A stretch of 64,000 bases of DNA, from assembly GCA_900767915.1 (NCBI GenBank), contig CAAGAX010000005.1, positions 1 through 64,000 of the forward strand, in the 5' to 3' direction. The first letter of the stretch is position 1. Each line of letters opens with the position of its first letter. Below the pieces are notes generated by a model that saw only the letters and a list, made by a program, of their open reading frames with translations, made no database searches and was not told the origin of the DNA. The DNA comes from Acholeplasmatales bacterium (lineage in GTDB: Bacteria > Bacillota_I > Bacilli_A > Acholeplasmatales > Anaeroplasmataceae). Both the position numbers and the translations under genes were made by a program. Below, one piece after another: positions 34,813-45,549 of the stretch.

Positions 34813-35487
34813 ATGTTTAAGGGATTTAAATTTGGAAGAAATTTATTATCGTTTTTTATAGTTTTTGGTGGATTAATTGTATTGTGCTTAATTGCACTTT
34901 TCATATATATGCCTGTAAGTGCTGCAAGCTATCGCAACTCAACAACATTAACTCCATATAAGACATATACTGAAAAAGAAAATAATGTTCCTTCAAGTAT
35001 TGATGTAGAAGGAATAGAATATATTAAATATGATGATTTTAAGGATTTTAATATAAAGTTTACATTAGTAACCTATCAATCAAAAAGATTAGATATTAAA
35101 TTAAAATTTGAAGAAAATGATAAAACAAAAGAATTAAATATTAATAAAGAAAAGAATGGAACAAGAAGTGCAGCAATTTGTATAACTTCTCCATACGCTA
35201 ATAAATTAGATTATTCAAGTAATAGAAATAGTATTAAATTCGGTACCGAATATTCCTTCAGCTTATCTAGTTTAAGCTATCCTATTACAGTCAGTCATTT
35301 TCCAGTATTCAAAACAATTATTAAACCTAATTTATATTTATATGTTAAATATCAATATACAACTGAAAATGCTAGATTAATAATAAAAAAATATTCAATT
35401 GAATTTACTCCAGAACAATATTATGATGCATCTAAAAAGCAATATTCTAATACAACTAATAATAATTTTTATTGGCATCAAAATTAA
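34813..35487 (+). CDS. Membrane-anchored extracellular protein, unknown
   Basis: 224 residues. One N-terminal membrane segment (about 12-35) with a basic stretch before it (FKGFKFGRN) is followed by a polar, beta-rich domain full of Tyr, Ser, Asn and Lys. It is anchored or secreted; the residues after the segment (PVSAAS) could be a signal-peptidase site. No family recognised. Start: ATG at 34813 with GAGGTG six bases upstream; the GTG at 34804 is part of that ribosome site. A TATAAT at 34789-34794 is the likely -10. It is divergent from rny and ends at a bidirectional terminator. Confidence 0.7.
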   Translation: MFKGFKFGRNLLSFFIVFGGLIVLCLIALFIYMPVSAASYRNSTTLTPYKTYTEKENNVPSSIDVEGIEYIKYDDFKDFNIKFTLVTYQSKRLDIKLKFEENDKTKELNINKEKNGTRSAAICITSPYANKLDYSSNRNSIKFGTEYSFSLSSLSYPITVSHFPVFKTIIKPNLYLYVKYQYTTENARLIIKKYSIEFTPEQYYDASKKQYSNTTNNNFYWHQN

Positions 35488-35495
35488 TATAATTT

Positions 35496-35519
35496 AAAAA
35501 GGGCTAAAGAGCCCTTTTT
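35496..35519. terminator. Bidirectional terminator
   Basis: GGGCT and AGCCC with a four-base loop, A5 on the left and T5 on the right, extended by A-T pairs; between two convergent genes. Confidence 0.85.
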
Positions 35520-35520
35520 A

Positions 35521-36261
35521 TTATGCCTTATATATTAAATTTTCTCCAACTATATGTAAATTCAATTTATTAAATCCTTCTCTATTATGAGAAATTGATG
35601 TCAATAATAATGCAGCTACATAAATATTTAATCTATTAGAAAAGTCAACTCCAACAGTAACACCACTAGCGTAATCAACTATTACTTCCTTATTTTTCTC
35701 ATCAGCGTCAAAGAAGTTAAATCCAATAAAACCATTTAATTGCTTAGAAAAGCCATTTACATTAAACATTATAGTAATATCATTTTCTTTAGCCAATTTT
35801 ATAATCTTATCCTTCATTTTTGATAAGAACTGAGATAAATCATTTATTTCATCATTAAAAGGTAAGAAGTAAAATACTACATCTTCATCTTTAATTTCCT
35901 TATATTCAGTTTTATTCTCTAAAATCTTCTCCAAATCATTTTTAATTGCAGAAATAGGTTCATCATAATTCTTATAAGCTTCTTTATTAGCTTCATAGCC
36001 ATCAACTATCTCTTTTAAATTATAATAATTTTGAGATCCTAATAACTGAAAATTATTTTCTTCTAATAAAGCCTTTATATTAGGATAAAATTCCTTATCA
36101 ATTGTACATTCTAATACTAATTTATCACTTACCCCAAGTGGTATTGATGGTAAATATTCACTAGCTCTTAAAGGAATAGATGAATATTGTCTTCTTAAAC
36201 CTTTTTTATTCGCTATCTTTGCGTTCTTTTCAAATAACTCAAGTGTAATTTCTTGTGCCAT
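35521..36261 (-). CDS. Unknown 246-aa cytosolic protein
   Basis: I do not recognise a family. There is no signal peptide or membrane segment; it is acidic with mixed alpha/beta content. It has two similar-looking halves: LVLECTIDKEFYPNIKALLEENNF (about residues 47-70, quoted in part) and FYFLPFNDEINDLSQFLSKM (about 128-147). A hydrophobic glycine-containing region (NGFIGFNFFDAD, YASGVTVGVDFSNRLNIYVAALLL) lies near the end. It has its own promoter and a terminator, so it is a single-gene unit. Confidence 0.65.
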   Translation of the reverse strand: MAQEITLELFEKNAKIANKKGLRRQYSSIPLRASEYLPSIPLGVSDKLVLECTIDKEFYPNIKALLEENNFQLLGSQNYYNLKEIVDGYEANKEAYKNYDEPISAIKNDLEKILENKTEYKEIKDEDVVFYFLPFNDEINDLSQFLSKMKDKIIKLAKENDITIMFNVNGFSKQLNGFIGFNFFDADEKNKEVIVDYASGVTVGVDFSNRLNIYVAALLLTSISHNREGFNKLNLHIVGENLIYKA

Positions 36262-36295
36262 ATTTTAATACCTTCATTTCTTAAATCTATAATTA

Positions 36296-36323
36296 ATTAT
36301 ACCAATTTATTTCTATTTTTCAA
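36296..36323 (-). promoter_or_regulatory. Promoter of the 246-aa gene
   Basis: On the minus strand: -35 TTGAAA (36318-36323), 16-base spacer ending in TTGG, -10 TATAAT (36296-36301). Confidence 0.7.
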
Positions 36324-36328
36324 TAAAA

Positions 36329-36901
36329 TTAAGCTATGATACTACAAATAAGGATTCCAACCCCTGCAGATATAAATATGAATAATATTGTATTGAATTT
36401 CTTTTTTAATATATATTTATAAACAATCATAATAATAGCTAAAATACTTATAATTATTATACCTTCCAATGAAAAATTAAAAGTATTCAAATTAACATAA
36501 CCAATTGCTTTCATAGCCAATATAAATCCAGATGATAATATTAATCCTAAAATAACTGGTTTGACCCCATCTAAAAATCCTATAACATACTTATTTTTAA
36601 TAAATCTTTTCAAAATAGAGGCTATTAAAACAATAATTATAAATGATGGTATTACAACTCCTAAAGTAGCAATAATACTTCCTAAAAAGCCAGCTTGTGT
36701 TGCACCGACATAAGTTGCCATATTTACCGCAATAGGACCTGGTGTTGCTTCACATACACCAATAAAATCGTAAAACATCTCTTCACTTAACCATGAATGA
36801 TTAAGAACTGTCTCTCTTAAAAGAGGAATCATGGCATATCCACCACCAAAGGTAAATAAGCCAATTTTAAAAAATTCTAAAAATAATTCAAGATATATCA
36901 T
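36329..36901 (-). CDS. chrA2: Chromate transporter half-protein (CHR family), second subunit
   Basis: 190 residues, one CHR domain. It has the N-terminal signature FFKIGLFTFGGGYAMIPLL, then FIGVCEATPGPIAVNMATYVG (about residues 43-63, quoted in part), and about five or six membrane segments. The short-chain CHR proteins work in pairs with opposite topology and move chromate or sulfate-like anions; real substrate unknown. Its start overlaps the stop of the first half by four bases (ATGA). Confidence 0.9.
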   Translation of the reverse strand: MIYLELFLEFFKIGLFTFGGGYAMIPLLRETVLNHSWLSEEMFYDFIGVCEATPGPIAVNMATYVGATQAGFLGSIIATLGVVIPSFIIIVLIASILKRFIKNKYVIGFLDGVKPVILGLILSSGFILAMKAIGYVNLNTFNFSLEGIIIISILAIIMIVYKYILKKKFNTILFIFISAGVGILICSIIA

Positions 36902-37455
36902 AATTCTTTCCTCTTACTTAATGCTGTTATCATAATACCAATTATTCCACCTATCAAAATTAAAAAAATAGAAGAAATACCACCAAATAGCTCAAATATA
37001 ATCATTAATAAAAAAACTAATATAACAATAAAATAATTAAAAATATTTTTTTTAGACTTCTTTAACATATCTATACCTGCAAATATTATTAATACTGCAA
37101 CAGCACATTTTATTCCCTTAAAGGCATATGTAACATATTTTAATTCCATAAATTGTTTAAAAAATAAAGATATAACAAATATTATGATTAAAGATGGTAA
37201 TGATACTCCTAAAGTAGAAAATATACTACCTAAAAAGCCCTTTTTAGCATATCCTATATATGTTGCTAAATTGATTGCTATTGGTCCTGGAGTAGATTCG
37301 CTTATTGCGATAATATCTAATAATTCATCCTCTGTAATCCATTTCTTCTTTTCAATAATAATTTCTTTAATTGTAGGTATCATTGCATATCCACCACCAA
37401 AGGTAAATAAGCCTAATTTAAAAAAAATTAAAAATAAACTTAATAAATCTCTCAT
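36898..37455 (-). CDS. chrA1: Chromate transporter half-protein (CHR family), first subunit
   Basis: 185 residues with the same signature as its partner (FFKLGLFTFGGGYAMIPTI, IAISESTPGPIAINLATYIG) and about six membrane segments. The two subunits are about as similar to each other as paired CHR proteins usually are. GGAGG lies before the ATG. A minus-strand TATAAT just upstream may be its -10. Confidence 0.9.
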   Translation of the reverse strand: MRDLLSLFLIFFKLGLFTFGGGYAMIPTIKEIIIEKKKWITEDELLDIIAISESTPGPIAINLATYIGYAKKGFLGSIFSTLGVSLPSLIIIFVISLFFKQFMELKYVTYAFKGIKCAVAVLIIFAGIDMLKKSKKNIFNYFIVILVFLLMIIFELFGGISSIFLILIGGIIGIMITALSKRKEL

Positions 37456-37608
37456 ATAAGCCTCCTATCTTATTATAATACAAAAAATATTTATTACTAA
37501 TGAAAAACTTCATTTAAAAGGCATTATAGTATAATTTGCTAAAGAGGAATAGTCTAAAAAAATTAAAAAGGAATAATAAGCTAAATAATATTAATAGTTT
37601 CTTTGCAA

Positions 37609-37651
37609 TGAAAAAAGGATACATAGCCTAAGATTCAGACTATATATCCTT
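37609..37651 (-). terminator. Terminator of the MoxR-lipoprotein operon
   Basis: A long stem: AAGGATA with TATCCTT outside and TAGTCT with AGGCTA inside, followed by six T on the minus strand, 22 bases after the stop of the 1,668-residue lipoprotein gene. No comparable terminator lies between here and 53492. Confidence 0.85.
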
Positions 37652-37673
37652 ATAACGGGGAATCAAAATTTAA

Positions 37674-40600
37674 TTATTTTGCTTTTGAAGTAACAGTTAC
37701 AGTAGGTTCATTATTTTCACCTATTACAACTGTATAAGTTTTTACTTCATTTTCCATATCAACTGTTAATGTATAAGTATTTGTTGATTCATCATATGAA
37801 GAATTTGTAAAATCAATAGTTTTTCCATCATATTCAAAATATTTAACTGTATTATCTAATAATACATCAAGAACAACACTACCATCATTTTTATAATAAC
37901 AATTAACTTTAACATTTGTTAATGTAAAATTCTTATATAATGGAGCTAATTTATCATTTTTAAGACTTTCTTTTGTATAATCTAATTTCCAATATGTTGT
38001 TGATTCAATTACATTTTTATCTTCACTATTATATGTTCTAGCAACAACATAGAAATTATTATCCTTATCTAAGAAATAATTTTCAACTGGAAGTGTTTCA
38101 TATTCACCATTAGCATTCTTCTTTTGAATTGATACAGCTGCAATTTCGCCAATAGAATTATCATCAGCCATTTCATTTGTACCATTTAAAGCAACTACCT
38201 CTTCAACAAGTACTTTATAACCATCTTCTGTTACTGTTTCATATCTTCTAGTCAATAATGCAACATTAATACCATACATTGTTTTAGGCTGAGAAATTGA
38301 TGTAGTACTCAAATAGAATACATATGTATATCCATCTGAAGCTGTTGTAGTAACAACAATATATTCTGCTGTAGGATATTGAACAAGCTTGAAATCTGAT
38401 TTTTCAAATGATATAGCTTTTCCATTTGTATCAACAATATAAGGAAGATTTAAGGTACTAGTTACATATTCATTTGAAACTTTTCCGTCTTCATCATATT
38501 CATAATAAATATTAACTTCACCATACTCATTAGGATAATAGCTTGTAATATCTTGTTGATAATATTGATATACTAATTCAACTAAAGATAAATAATCACC
38601 TGCTGCCAATGATTCAATATATTGCATTCCAATAACTTCATATGTAGCAGTACTATCTCCATCTTCTGTTCTCATATATGAAACATTAACATCTAAACGA
38701 TAATTATTAACTAACACATATGTACTATATGCTTCCTTGCCATTATCATTTATTTTTTTCCTTACAACCTCACATTGATATGATTTATCATCAATCTTAA
38801 TTCTACCAGTAACATCAAATTCTTTACCTGTAGGAGTGAAGTTTAAGTTTCCAAAATTATGTTTACCACCATCACTTGAAACGATAGGATATTTATTTTT
38901 GTTACCTTCTAATCTACTAAATGGAATAGCAGTACCTTCACTAATATAGTATTCCTTTCCTTCATATTCTTTCTTTGATGATAATTCACCAAATTCCTTT
39001 TCAACAAATCCATATTCATTTGCAGAAGAATTAGAAGGTTCATAAACATACAATGTAGCCTCTGAATTATCATTTATAGTATAATAAGCTTCTTTTCCAT
39101 CATATGCTAGAACACCATATTCATAGAATACAATAGAATCAAAATCACTTGTAAAATAACCCCAACCATCTGTTAATTTCTTTACTACTTCACCAGATTC
39201 TAAATCATATTGATATAATCCTAAATTTGATTGATTTGTATCAGTATAGAATAATAAATCTTCAGTAATTATTCTATATGCTCCATTTTCTAATACACCT
39301 TCTTTATTATAGAAGGTTGCATTACCATATGAATCTAAATCAAGAATAGTCCAATCAGTAGCATTAATAAACTTTTTAGATAAATAAGAATATGATACTA
39401 CAAAATATACAGATTGGCTACTACCAGCATTTGAATTACTATAAGTAAATAAATTACCAGTTAAAGTAACAGTATGTTCACCTTGATCAAAGGTAACAAC
39501 ATATTCACTATCATTATTTTTAGTATATGTTGCATTTTTATCAATAACAGTTGGATTTCCATCATTATCTAAATTTAATGCATCATATACAATAGCATTT
39601 CCATATCCATCAAAAGTAATTTGATATTTTATACTTTGATTATCTAATACAGGGTATGTTCCCTCTTCAACTCCAACCATTTTAACAGTCTTTTTGTTAA
39701 TGTCAATTATATCGAAGCTAAATTCATATGAAGATGATGTTAATACAATTTGTACATTTCCATTTTCTAATTTTTTAATATAATAACCATATTGCTCAGG
39801 TTCATTTGATTGAGATGTATATACATTAGCAACCATTCCAAAGCCATCAAGTTCAATTTTGAATGAACCATTATTTCCAGAATAAACGCCACTATAATTA
39901 TTATCTTGTTTTAAGAAATAAGTTACTCCTGATGATGTAGATGCAAAGACAAATTTAAACTTAATATTTTCATCTTCTGAAGTGAATTCATAAATGATAT
40001 AACCAGCTAATGAAAGCATTTCTTTACCATTTGAATCTAAAACAGCTTCTAATGTACCATAAACAGTACTTGTTTGTTCTTTATCATTAATTACATTATA
40101 TGAAAGTTTACCATTCTTATCTGAGAATAAATATTCATTTTGATTAGCTTGATTCTTTTCGTATAAATAATATGTTTGTGGATAGCTACAGAAACTAACA
40201 GAGCCATCATCATTATACTCAAAATATAAAATGTTATCATCTGAAACCTTAAATGCTACCATTCCATTATCTTCTTGAACTTGATATTCACATTCAGTAA
40301 CTTTTGTACCATCAAAATACTCTAATACATTTCCTACAAATTGAACATATTTACCTTCATCCTTACCAGTAAAATTATATTTTTTAGCTATAGAAACCAA
40401 AGAACCATTTTTCTTAGTATATGAATACCAATATGTAACATTAGTATCTTTAGTATAAGTAATTTTAAATTGAGCATTTTTAACATCATTTAAATTTAAT
40501 AAAGTAGAAATAGCGTCCATTCCTTCAGGATAATAAGTATCTGCAGTATAAGTATACATTTTAGTATTTGAATCTAAGGTGAAAGTACCTTTAGATACCT

Positions 40601-42680
40601 TAACATATTGACCCTTTTCAGTATAGCCATATAATGTAAGAGTTTTTCCCTCAAATACAAATAAAGGAGCTTGATATAAATTTGATTGATCTAGATAATA
40701 AAATTCCTTATAATCCTCACTTACTTCACTTAATGTATAAGACACATTTCCTTCTTCATCTTTACTACTATTAATAATATAACGATAGAATTCAGTATCA
40801 GATACTTTAATATTAATAATTGCATCACCAAATGCTGCAGATTCAAGATAATAAACACCTGTTTTTTTAGTATTTCCTTGAGTTAAAACTGCAGTATAAC
40901 AACCATCAAGCTTAACATTCATATCGCCAACATTTGCTTCTAACACACTTGAGCTATTATATAATACTAAAATATTCTTATCATTAAATTTCTCAAATTT
41001 AAAAGAATATATAAGATTATTACTTGAATCAAATAAAAATAAATATTTTGTATTTGTAGTTTCATCTTCTTGTATCATGTAATAATAATTAGTGCTATTA
41101 AATGTTGTAGTTCCGTATCCATCTAATACAATATTAAATGAAGTTTGCTTTAAAGCATAATCTTCTACAGAATACACACCTATAGTACCTAATGCAACTT
41201 CCTCTTCATTTCTCTCTAAGAATGCTGGTGTACCACTAATATAGCCTACCTGAAACTCAATAGTTTTTCCAGCTAAAGGTCCTGTTGTAAATGTAGCTTT
41301 ATAAATTCCATCATTAATAACATAAGTTCCTTTAGAAGATTCAATACTTTGATCATCCTTTGTTGAATAATATGTTAATCCATCAAATTTATCTAACTGA
41401 ATACGTACAGATGAACTAGCTTCACCTGTTGTTTGACTATATTTAGAAAATGTAATACCAGAGTTTTCTTCATCAGCATACATAAAATAATCATTATTAA
41501 CAATTTTTCCATATAAAACTGATGTATCAGAATCAACATTAAAGAATTCGAATTCCTTTGTTTTAGCGTTGAATTCACCTTCAAAATAAATTCCATCACG
41601 TTTCAAATAAACAATTTTTGAACTATCATCAAATTGATAGATTTCATCTTTTCCATTCTTCATATCCTTATATGCTTTTTTCCATACAGCATAAAGAGTA
41701 CCTGGACGATCAGCTTTATATGAGACATTTTCCCCATCATTTTTATTATAAATTGAATTAAAAATTAAATTATTTGAATAAACTATTTCACCATTAGGAA
41801 CTCTAGCCCAACCAGCAATTTCATAGCCTTCATATGAAAAATCAGTAGGGAAATATAAATTCTGAGCATATTCAATGGTACGTGATACAGTTGAATTAGT
41901 TACACCATCACCAGGATAATTTGAATTAAATTTAATCTCTAAAGAATCTCTTTGACAATATAATTTAATAACATTCTTCTCAACGCTTTTATCAATAACA
42001 ATACTATTTTTTTGTGTTTCATTAGACGAAAATGATGTTCCATCAAGTGGAGAATCAATACTAATTGTTTCTCCAACAAAGCCATTTTTTAATTCAGAAT
42101 TAAATAATTCAAAATCACTTTGTGAACCAACCTTATTTAAATAATATTCAATTGTATAATCTTGAGTAAATTTAGCATCAAGAGTAATTGCATTAGCAGG
42201 CATAACATCTGTACTTGATACTAATTTATCATTCAAATACCAACCAGCAAATTTAGCTTTGCCTAAAGTTGGAGTATGATCCTTTAATGAATCTAAAATA
42301 TTATCACCAGAAACTAAAGATAACGTATCTATATCAAGTGTTCCACCATTTAAATTTAAAGAAACAGTATATTTTGTTGTATCTACTTCAACCCATTTAG
42401 CATAAAATGTCATATTTTCAGAAGCAGTAACAACTGTAATAGGATCACCTGTAAATTCAGGGTTGTTATACCAGCCTACAAATTTATAACCATCTCTTTT
42501 AGGAGTTGGTAAGGTAAATTCCTTACCAACTTCAACCTCTTGAGATGCTTGATTTTCTCCACCATTTACATTAAATTCATATTTAACATTATTTCCTCCA
42601 CCGCATGATGCTAGAAATAAACTTGTCGCAAATGAAGTTCCAACAAATAAAGTAAACAATCTTTTCTTGATTTTTTTCAT
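37674..42680 (-). CDS. Giant InlB-repeat surface lipoprotein (1,668 aa)
   Basis: Exported lipoprotein: signal peptide with lipobox FLASCGGG (Cys about 26). Near the N-terminus are three InlB B-repeat/Flg_new modules (about 33-95, 104-170, 245-335) with FVGWYNNPEF, FAGWYLND, IAGWARVPNG and closing YAKW/YAVW. The remaining about 1,300 residues are beta-rich. They contain degenerate repeats around the motif LDGYGxAxxY (IVLDGYGTTTF, IELDGFGMVANVY, ITFDGYGNAIVY, LDLDSYGNATFY) followed by a GxY strand. There is no sorting signal or transmembrane tail, so the lipid is the anchor. Function unknown; adhesion is inferred. It is the last gene of the MoxR operon, though a TATAAT 26 bases upstream could be an internal promoter. 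Confidence 0.85.
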   Translation of the reverse strand: MKKIKKRLFTLFVGTSFATSLFLASCGGGNNVKYEFNVNGGENQASQEVEVGKEFTLPTPKRDGYKFVGWYNNPEFTGDPITVVTASENMTFYAKWVEVDTTKYTVSLNLNGGTLDIDTLSLVSGDNILDSLKDHTPTLGKAKFAGWYLNDKLVSSTDVMPANAITLDAKFTQDYTIEYYLNKVGSQSDFELFNSELKNGFVGETISIDSPLDGTSFSSNETQKNSIVIDKSVEKNVIKLYCQRDSLEIKFNSNYPGDGVTNSTVSRTIEYAQNLYFPTDFSYEGYEIAGWARVPNGEIVYSNNLIFNSIYNKNDGENVSYKADRPGTLYAVWKKAYKDMKNGKDEIYQFDDSSKIVYLKRDGIYFEGEFNAKTKEFEFFNVDSDTSVLYGKIVNNDYFMYADEENSGITFSKYSQTTGEASSSVRIQLDKFDGLTYYSTKDDQSIESSKGTYVINDGIYKATFTTGPLAGKTIEFQVGYISGTPAFLERNEEEVALGTIGVYSVEDYALKQTSFNIVLDGYGTTTFNSTNYYYMIQEDETTNTKYLFLFDSSNNLIYSFKFEKFNDKNILVLYNSSSVLEANVGDMNVKLDGCYTAVLTQGNTKKTGVYYLESAAFGDAIINIKVSDTEFYRYIINSSKDEEGNVSYTLSEVSEDYKEFYYLDQSNLYQAPLFVFEGKTLTLYGYTEKGQYVKVSKGTFTLDSNTKMYTYTADTYYPEGMDAISTLLNLNDVKNAQFKITYTKDTNVTYWYSYTKKNGSLVSIAKKYNFTGKDEGKYVQFVGNVLEYFDGTKVTECEYQVQEDNGMVAFKVSDDNILYFEYNDDGSVSFCSYPQTYYLYEKNQANQNEYLFSDKNGKLSYNVINDKEQTSTVYGTLEAVLDSNGKEMLSLAGYIIYEFTSEDENIKFKFVFASTSSGVTYFLKQDNNYSGVYSGNNGSFKIELDGFGMVANVYTSQSNEPEQYGYYIKKLENGNVQIVLTSSSYEFSFDIIDINKKTVKMVGVEEGTYPVLDNQSIKYQITFDGYGNAIVYDALNLDNDGNPTVIDKNATYTKNNDSEYVVTFDQGEHTVTLTGNLFTYSNSNAGSSQSVYFVVSYSYLSKKFINATDWTILDLDSYGNATFYNKEGVLENGAYRIITEDLLFYTDTNQSNLGLYQYDLESGEVVKKLTDGWGYFTSDFDSIVFYEYGVLAYDGKEAYYTINDNSEATLYVYEPSNSSANEYGFVEKEFGELSSKKEYEGKEYYISEGTAIPFSRLEGNKNKYPIVSSDGGKHNFGNLNFTPTGKEFDVTGRIKIDDKSYQCEVVRKKINDNGKEAYSTYVLVNNYRLDVNVSYMRTEDGDSTATYEVIGMQYIESLAAGDYLSLVELVYQYYQQDITSYYPNEYGEVNIYYEYDEDGKVSNEYVTSTLNLPYIVDTNGKAISFEKSDFKLVQYPTAEYIVVTTTASDGYTYVFYLSTTSISQPKTMYGINVALLTRRYETVTEDGYKVLVEEVVALNGTNEMADDNSIGEIAAVSIQKKNANGEYETLPVENYFLDKDNNFYVVARTYNSEDKNVIESTTYWKLDYTKESLKNDKLAPLYKNFTLTNVKVNCYYKNDGSVVLDVLLDNTVKYFEYDGKTIDFTNSSYDESTNTYTLTVDMENEVKTYTVVIGENNEPTVTVTSKAK

Positions 42681-42722
42681 AATTCAAATACCTTCCTTTT
42701 AATAATTATATCAATAGAATGT

Positions 42723-45509
42723 TTAATTTAAAGCATTCCAAATTGCAACAAGCTTTGTTCCACTAGGTAATGAAGCAATTTCACTTGTTTGATATACAAC
42801 TTTCTTAGTTTCTCCATTCTCATCTAAAACTGTACTTTCCCAGCCTCCAAATGAGAATCCCTCTCTAATTGGATCATATAAAACAGAATTTTCATTTATA
42901 TGAGAGAATGTATTTTCTGTAATATTAATCTCAATAACATATGTGTTATCATTAGATAAAACACAATTAAAGATCATAGGTCTATAAGATGAATTAAACA
43001 TTTTATTCCATCCATCTAGTAATTTTTCCGCATCAGTATAGAATGTTACTGATGTACATCCATAGAATGAATGCTGAACTAGCTCATCAATTTCTTTACT
43101 AATAACTACTGAAGTTAATCCCTTCAAGCCTTTAAATGCAAAGGTCGAAATTGTTTCAATAGTTGTAGGTAAAGTAAGCTCATTTACTTTTTCCATACCA
43201 TAAAATGCATATGCACCAATATATCTTAAGCCTTGAGATAAATTTAATTTAGTTACTTCAGCACACTTAAAGAAAGCATATTTTTCGACACTTTCGATAT
43301 TTGAAGGAATTGTTAATTCTTCAATTGGAGCTGAAGTAAATGCATATACAGGAATAACCTTTAAGCCAGTTCCTATATGTAATGTTTTTAAAGATGTACA
43401 TTTATAAAATGCCTTTTCACCTAAGCTAACTAGACTATCAGGTAAATTAAGAGATTCTATAGCAGTACACTTATAGAATGCATTATTTCCTATAGATGTT
43501 AATTTACTATTGTCTTCATTAAAAGAAATTGTATTTAATGCAGCGCATCCATAAAATGCACCATCACCAATTTCTTCAATTTTAGTATTAGATAAATCCA
43601 AATTAACTAAAGAGCTACATTTATAAAATGCCTTTTCGCCAATTTCTGTTAAGTTACTAGGTAACTCAATTTCTAAAATTGAACTACATTTATAGAATGT
43701 AAATGGTTCAATCTTTTTTAGGTTTCTATTCAAATCTACATAAGCTAAGCTTGTACACTTATAAAAGGCACCATATCCTATATATTTTACTTTATTTAGA
43801 TTTGTAATTGTTGTTACAATCTCATGCTCATAGAATGTATAATCTGAAATACCTACTGTTGTATTTTTCAATGCAAATGTTGAATTTCCAGCTACTACAC
43901 CAACAACCCAATCATCAGCATAAACAATTCCACCATTTGTTTTATTTTCTTCTTCATTCTTCCAAAGAGCTGTATCTTCAAATGCTCTAGTACCAATTTT
44001 TTCAACAGTATCTGGTAGACTTATTTTAGATAATGTTGCACAATTATAAAAAGCATACTGCCCAATTTGCTTCAATTTTTTACCAACATTTATATTTGAT
44101 AAAGTAACACAATTATAGAATGCCTCATCCCAAATATATTCAACATTTGATCCAACAAACTTCCATAATCCATTACAATCACGAAATGCATGTTCACCCA
44201 CAATTTTTATTGTTTCTGGAAGTTCCACAAGATTTATATTTGATTGATATGCAAAAACATAATCAGCTATTCCTTTTACTTCAGGCTTAAATAAATCTTT
44301 CCTAATGTTTTCTCCAGAAGTAGTATCAGGAGTAAATCCAATTACCCAATCTCCTGCATATATTAATTTTTCACCTTGTTGATTACTATATAGCTTAGTA
44401 CCATCAAAAGATTGAAATCCTATTTTATTTAAAGAGCTTGGTAGTACAATAGATTCTAAATTTTCATTAGCTGCAAATACTCTATTACCTAATTCTTCTA
44501 CTCCTTCTGGAATAGTAATTGATTTCATAGCTAAGCTATTAGAAAAAGCATAATCACCAATTGATTTAACACTACTATTACCTTTAAATTCAACACTTTC
44601 AAGCTTAGTACATTTATAAAATGCATTAGCTGGAATATTAGTCAATTTCTCATTAATCACAACGCTTTTTAGCTCTTCGCTAGAATTAAATGCTCCTTTA
44701 CCTAATGATTCTAGACTATAAGGTAATTCTATTTTTGAAAGTGAGGAACAATTTGAAAATGCATTCTCACCAATTGATTTTAATTCTTTAGGAAAATTTA
44801 TTGTTGTCATACTTCTACAGTAAGCAAATGTATTTTTTTCTAATGAAGTAATCTTATCTGGAATTGTGATTGATACTAAAGAGTTACATGATTGAAATGC
44901 TGCTTCTCCTATAGTTTCAAGATTATTTGATAAAGTAATTGAAACCATATTTACACAATTATAAAAAGCATTTTTACCAATTGATTTTAAAGAATCTCCA
45001 ATAATAACACTAGTTACACTTGTATTACCTTTAAAAGCAGCATCGGCAATACTTACAACAGGCTTTCCTCTATAAACTGAATTAATAATTACTTCTCCTG
45101 ATGTACTTCTACCATTTGTGATTTGATATGCAGTATTATTATTAATAAGCTTATATGTACATCCTGATTCATAATCTCTATGGAATTCTAATGGAGTTGA
45201 CCAATCAGATGCAACATTTCCATCAATATCTGCAACTGACTTAACTCTTATTACATAATCGCCCTCTTCAAGCTTAGATAAAGAATAATATGTTTTCCTG
45301 ACTGGATATTCTTTAAAAAAATCATTTTCTTTACCGGAAACTTCTACAACGTAGCTTCGTGCTTCTTTAACTTTATCCCATGAAAGTTTATTTTCAATAT
45401 CCACCTCTAAATTAGATGGGCTCAAAAGTGAGTTGTTATTACAAGCTGTTAACATCATTACAACAAATAATAATATACACGCTAAAGAAAAATATTTAAA
45501 TTTTTTCAT
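42723..45509 (-). CDS. BspA-like leucine-rich-repeat lipoprotein (928 aa)
   Basis: Surface lipoprotein with signal peptide and lipobox (MMLTACNN). An Fn3-like module comes next (about 30-115: NKLSWDKVKEARSYVVEV). Long LRR_5 repeats (about 135-840) have the unit LxxIGxxAFxxCxxLxxIxLPxxL, as in BspA of Tannerella. A C-terminal InlB-like module has GFSFGGWE and KLVAIWN. Two breaks with YAGDWVIGF and YADDWVVGV interrupt the repeats. Members bind fibronectin or other host or bacterial partners. Start: ATG at 45509 with GGGGGAGGG; the earlier ATG precedes that site. It follows the VWA gene by 40 bases with no terminator. Confidence 0.9.
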   Translation of the reverse strand: MKKFKYFSLACILLFVVMMLTACNNNSLLSPSNLEVDIENKLSWDKVKEARSYVVEVSGKENDFFKEYPVRKTYYSLSKLEEGDYVIRVKSVADIDGNVASDWSTPLEFHRDYESGCTYKLINNNTAYQITNGRSTSGEVIINSVYRGKPVVSIADAAFKGNTSVTSVIIGDSLKSIGKNAFYNCVNMVSITLSNNLETIGEAAFQSCNSLVSITIPDKITSLEKNTFAYCRSMTTINFPKELKSIGENAFSNCSSLSKIELPYSLESLGKGAFNSSEELKSVVINEKLTNIPANAFYKCTKLESVEFKGNSSVKSIGDYAFSNSLAMKSITIPEGVEELGNRVFAANENLESIVLPSSLNKIGFQSFDGTKLYSNQQGEKLIYAGDWVIGFTPDTTSGENIRKDLFKPEVKGIADYVFAYQSNINLVELPETIKIVGEHAFRDCNGLWKFVGSNVEYIWDEAFYNCVTLSNINVGKKLKQIGQYAFYNCATLSKISLPDTVEKIGTRAFEDTALWKNEEENKTNGGIVYADDWVVGVVAGNSTFALKNTTVGISDYTFYEHEIVTTITNLNKVKYIGYGAFYKCTSLAYVDLNRNLKKIEPFTFYKCSSILEIELPSNLTEIGEKAFYKCSSLVNLDLSNTKIEEIGDGAFYGCAALNTISFNEDNSKLTSIGNNAFYKCTAIESLNLPDSLVSLGEKAFYKCTSLKTLHIGTGLKVIPVYAFTSAPIEELTIPSNIESVEKYAFFKCAEVTKLNLSQGLRYIGAYAFYGMEKVNELTLPTTIETISTFAFKGLKGLTSVVISKEIDELVQHSFYGCTSVTFYTDAEKLLDGWNKMFNSSYRPMIFNCVLSNDNTYVIEINITENTFSHINENSVLYDPIREGFSFGGWESTVLDENGETKKVVYQTSEIASLPSGTKLVAIWNALN

Positions 45510-45549
45510 ACGCCCTCCCCCATACAAATTAACTATATGTTAATTCATA

